From Muribaculaceae bacterium (GTDB lineage: Bacteria; Bacteroidota; Bacteroidia; Bacteroidales; Muribaculaceae): a stretch of 64,000 nt of DNA. Positions 61,782 through 64,000 of the stretch are shown here, one piece after another (within the stretch, counting starts at the first letter, position 1; each line of letters opens with the position of its first letter). Position numbers and translations under genes: made by a program. The DNA lies in contig JAFQZK010000003.1 of the NCBI GenBank assembly GCA_017405965.1, positions 186,001 to 250,000 on the forward strand. Direction: 5' to 3'. The notes beneath the pieces are model-generated. The model worked only from the letters and a program-made list of their open reading frames with translations, did not search any database and was not told the DNA's origin.

Positions 61782-63866
61782 TTACATATTCAGAATCATG
61801 TCGATGATGGCGTTGACATCGGCGATGTTGACTTCGCCGTCACCGTTCACGTCGGCCTCGGAAATTGATGAGTCGGTCAGAATCATGTCGATGATGGCAT
61901 TGACATCGGCGATGTTCACCTCGCCGTCGCCGTTCACGTCACCCGTCAACGGGGCAGCGGGAGTGAGGTCCTCGATCATCATGCTGTTCACCAGCAACAT
62001 GCCCATGTCATACTGCGAGCAGCAGCACAGCGCGATAAAGCTGGCAAATTTCTTGTTGTCGGTGCCATAGCCGTCGTCCTCGACCTTGAACGTGATGCTG
62101 TAGTCGCGGAACTCGCCGGGGTGCTTCACCGAGAAGGCCTCGTTTCCAAGGGGTGTGGCGCCCACCATGTCATAGCCGCTGAAGGTGTAGAAGCGGAAGC
62201 GTTCCTCGCGATAGCCGGCAATGTCATCGTTGCTCACGTTGGCCGTGATCTTGTACTCGTGGCCTTCCTGGAATTCGATGGGCGGCGAGATGATGAAGTC
62301 GTTGGCCGAGAATACTTCATTCTTCTGGTAGATGAAGAAGCACTTGTCACCTCCCTGGCCGAACATGTTCATGAAGTCCTTGTACCACACGAAGGGGTAG
62401 CCGTCCTCGTTAGCGTCGAGCACGGTCCAGAACTGGCCACTTTCCTCCCACGAGTTGAACGGGGCGACATAGGGGCACTTGACGGGCATGCCGTTCACCA
62501 GATCGTTGGTGGTGGCACTCAGGCCGGTGCCATCGGCGTTCTTGACATTGATCTGATAGGAATAGCGGGTCAGCTCATCGATGAGTTTGGTGTCGTTGAA
62601 GGTTGTGGCGGTGAGGTCCTGGGCAATGACCCTGTTGTCGTTCAGGCGCACGATGTCATAGGTAAGCGAACTCTGGTCCAGATAACCGCCGTGGGCGCCG
62701 GTCGTTGGCGCTGTCCATGACAGGTTGTTGACCAGCAGGGCCATGCGGTCGAGTGTGGCACGAGCATCGGTGACGGCAGCGGGCACGTCATGTCCAATCC
62801 AAGCCTCCACAGGTTGTTCCAGACTGGCTCCGGCAGCATTGACGGCCGTGATGGTGAATTCATACATGCCAGCCTCATTTACCGTGACTGCAAGTCTCAT
62901 GGGCTCGCCGGGCAGGCAGTCCTCAAGGACGGTTTTCTCGCCGGTGACCGTGTTGGCGATTTCGATGTTGATGGTGCCCTCGAGCGGTGAGCCGCTGTAG
63001 TCGTTCACGGGGTTGCACCACGTCAGCTGGGCTTCCAGGGCACCCTCCTCGTCGGCCGTGATGGTGGCATCGGTCACGCGTTGAGGCGCACTGCCGCTGG
63101 TCGGCTCGTAGGGGATGCCCAGGGCGATGACGTGAGAGCCGTCGCCGATGACGCCCACCATTGTGGCCGTGCCAGTGGTGGTGTCGATGGTGTACAGTGC
63201 GCTTTTCTCATTGCTGCCCCATAAAGCCAGATACAAGGTTCCGCTCTTGCGGTCAAATTCCATGCTCTGGAAGTTCCACCACGATGCCGGTGTCACCCCT
63301 GTCGAGCCGATGACCTCGGTGTCTCCGGTGCTCTTGTTCACTTTGAGCAGGTGACCGTTGTTGGCAAGTGCATACATCTGGCCGCGGGCATCGATAGCGA
63401 TGGCCTTGCAGTAGTAGGGGAGATTGCTGGTGAAAGTCATCGCGCCGTTCTCCAGGTTCACGGTACCGATGGCCGACACGCCGTCGATGTCCTCACTGTT
63501 GGCAATGAAATACATTGTGCTGGTCGAGTAGTCGTAGGAGAGGTCACCCGGACAGGTCGCGTCGCCCAGTTTCTTGATGGTTTCGCTTTCACCGGTCGTG
63601 GTGCTCATCTTGTAGAACCACATGTAGAAGTCGCCGTCGATGCCCATCATGTACAGCGTGCTGCCCACAAGAGCACCCGAGCGGGGCTCGGCCTTGGTGT
63701 AACCGCCCATGCGGGTCACTGCCGACGGCTCATCGGTTGTGAAACTGATCATCGTCTGTGTGTTCGACGGCAACATGGTATAGCCGAAAGCTGTCTGTTG
63801 CGCCGATGCGCACAAGGCAGTGGACGTCAAGGCCACAGCCAGCGCAAATTGAAAGAGTCTTTTCAT
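61782..63866 (-). CDS. Secreted propeller/Fn3/adhesin-like protein with dockerin
   Basis: 694 aa. Signal peptide about 1-22 (LFQFALAVALTSTALCASAQ). N-terminal propeller-like repeats (about 25-265: GALVGSTLYMMGIDGD, YDYSTSTMYFIANSED, RKSGTLYLALWGSNEKSALY); two Fn3-like domains (about 270-465); a jelly-roll of the choice-of-anchor-J/cleaved-adhesin type (about 468-635: APFNSWEESGQFWTVLDANE, FIISPPIEFQEGHEYKI); and a dockerin pair at about 642-694 (GDVNGDGEVNIADVNAIID twice, almost identical). Probably surface-exposed and binding carbohydrate or protein. It is monocistronic on the minus strand, convergent with the B12 operon. Confidence 0.88.
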   Translation of the reverse strand: MKRLFQFALAVALTSTALCASAQQTAFGYTMLPSNTQTMISFTTDEPSAVTRMGGYTKAEPRSGALVGSTLYMMGIDGDFYMWFYKMSTTTGESETIKKLGDATCPGDLSYDYSTSTMYFIANSEDIDGVSAIGTVNLENGAMTFTSNLPYYCKAIAIDARGQMYALANNGHLLKVNKSTGDTEVIGSTGVTPASWWNFQSMEFDRKSGTLYLALWGSNEKSALYTIDTTTGTATMVGVIGDGSHVIALGIPYEPTSGSAPQRVTDATITADEEGALEAQLTWCNPVNDYSGSPLEGTINIEIANTVTGEKTVLEDCLPGEPMRLAVTVNEAGMYEFTITAVNAAGASLEQPVEAWIGHDVPAAVTDARATLDRMALLVNNLSWTAPTTGAHGGYLDQSSLTYDIVRLNDNRVIAQDLTATTFNDTKLIDELTRYSYQINVKNADGTGLSATTNDLVNGMPVKCPYVAPFNSWEESGQFWTVLDANEDGYPFVWYKDFMNMFGQGGDKCFFIYQKNEVFSANDFIISPPIEFQEGHEYKITANVSNDDIAGYREERFRFYTFSGYDMVGATPLGNEAFSVKHPGEFRDYSITFKVEDDGYGTDNKKFASFIALCCCSQYDMGMLLVNSMMIEDLTPAAPLTGDVNGDGEVNIADVNAIIDMILTDSSISEADVNGDGEVNIADVNAIIDMILNM

Positions 63867-63927
63867 TCCTTTGATGGTTGTAATGTTGATGATGATTTAT
63901 ATCTTACTATCTTATCGAAAACGGGTG

Positions 63928-63958
63928 CAAATTTCGCTCTTTTTGGCTAATGCCACAA
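63928..63958 (-). promoter_or_regulatory. Probable promoter of the 61782-63866 gene
   Basis: On the minus strand CTTG, 20 nt, then GAAATTTG, one mismatch from TAnnTTTG, about 62 nt before the ATG. Confidence 0.5.
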
Positions 63959-64000
63959 GTTTTTTATGCAAGATTTGGAACATGGCCAGTGACATTAACA

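Overview
The window comes from a member of the Bacteroidales (Bacteroidota), most likely a gut lineage of the Muribaculaceae/Prevotellaceae type. Evidence: the complete type IX secretion (T9SS) core porT-porP-porK-porL-porM-porN; the Bacteroidota promoter consensus (TTTG or TTG, about 20 nt, then TAnnTTTG) ahead of many genes; start codons that almost never have a Shine-Dalgarno sequence; BspA-type leucine-rich repeat proteins; a cobalamin riboswitch with a BtuB/BtuG locus; and the Bacteroidota order rpsU-xerC-hpf-tRNAs-tuf-tRNA(Trp)-secE-nusG-rplKAJL-rpoBC. Family or species cannot be fixed from the sequence alone.

Layout. 1-5000: housekeeping and small genes (yaaA, a lipoprotein, cinA, a secreted protein, a small winged-helix protein). 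4900-6140: a gene-poor stretch with a probable minus-strand microgene/sRNA, several hairpins, tandem inverted-repeat boxes, and a promoter followed by a short structured leader ending in a terminator. 6143-20500: six consecutive secreted proteins with dockerin-type calcium-binding repeats: a three-cohesin-like scaffold with a putative T9SS sorting domain, a cohesin-dockerin adaptor, two BspA-like LRR giants, a C10 (streptopain) protease and an Ig-like protein. 20500-22060: rpmB-rpmG-DUF4295 behind a long structured leader. 22144-27900: a dockerin-CotH kinase protein, then a minus-strand polysaccharide cluster with a frameshifted serine acetyltransferase. 28057-36475: ychF and the T9SS core operon. 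37430-55676: the translation/transcription block, interrupted by another dockerin-tagged LRR protein with a frameshifted signal peptide. 55927-63866: a glycosyltransferase, the riboswitch-controlled B12 uptake operon (whose third protein also ends in dockerin repeats), and a convergent dockerin-tagged propeller/adhesin-like protein.

How the parts may work together. Ten proteins carry paired dockerin-type repeats, two of them carry cohesin-like modules, one has a T9SS-type C-terminal domain, and the T9SS core machinery lies in the same window. This suggests a cellulosome-like surface assembly in which a T9SS-exported scaffold and a small adaptor display LRR, protease, CotH and B12-associated proteins. 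The modules are visible in the sequence. The assembly is inference. Dispersed palindromic repeats, structured ribosomal leaders and two 7-nt homopolymer frameshifts (phase variation or assembly error) are further points of interest.
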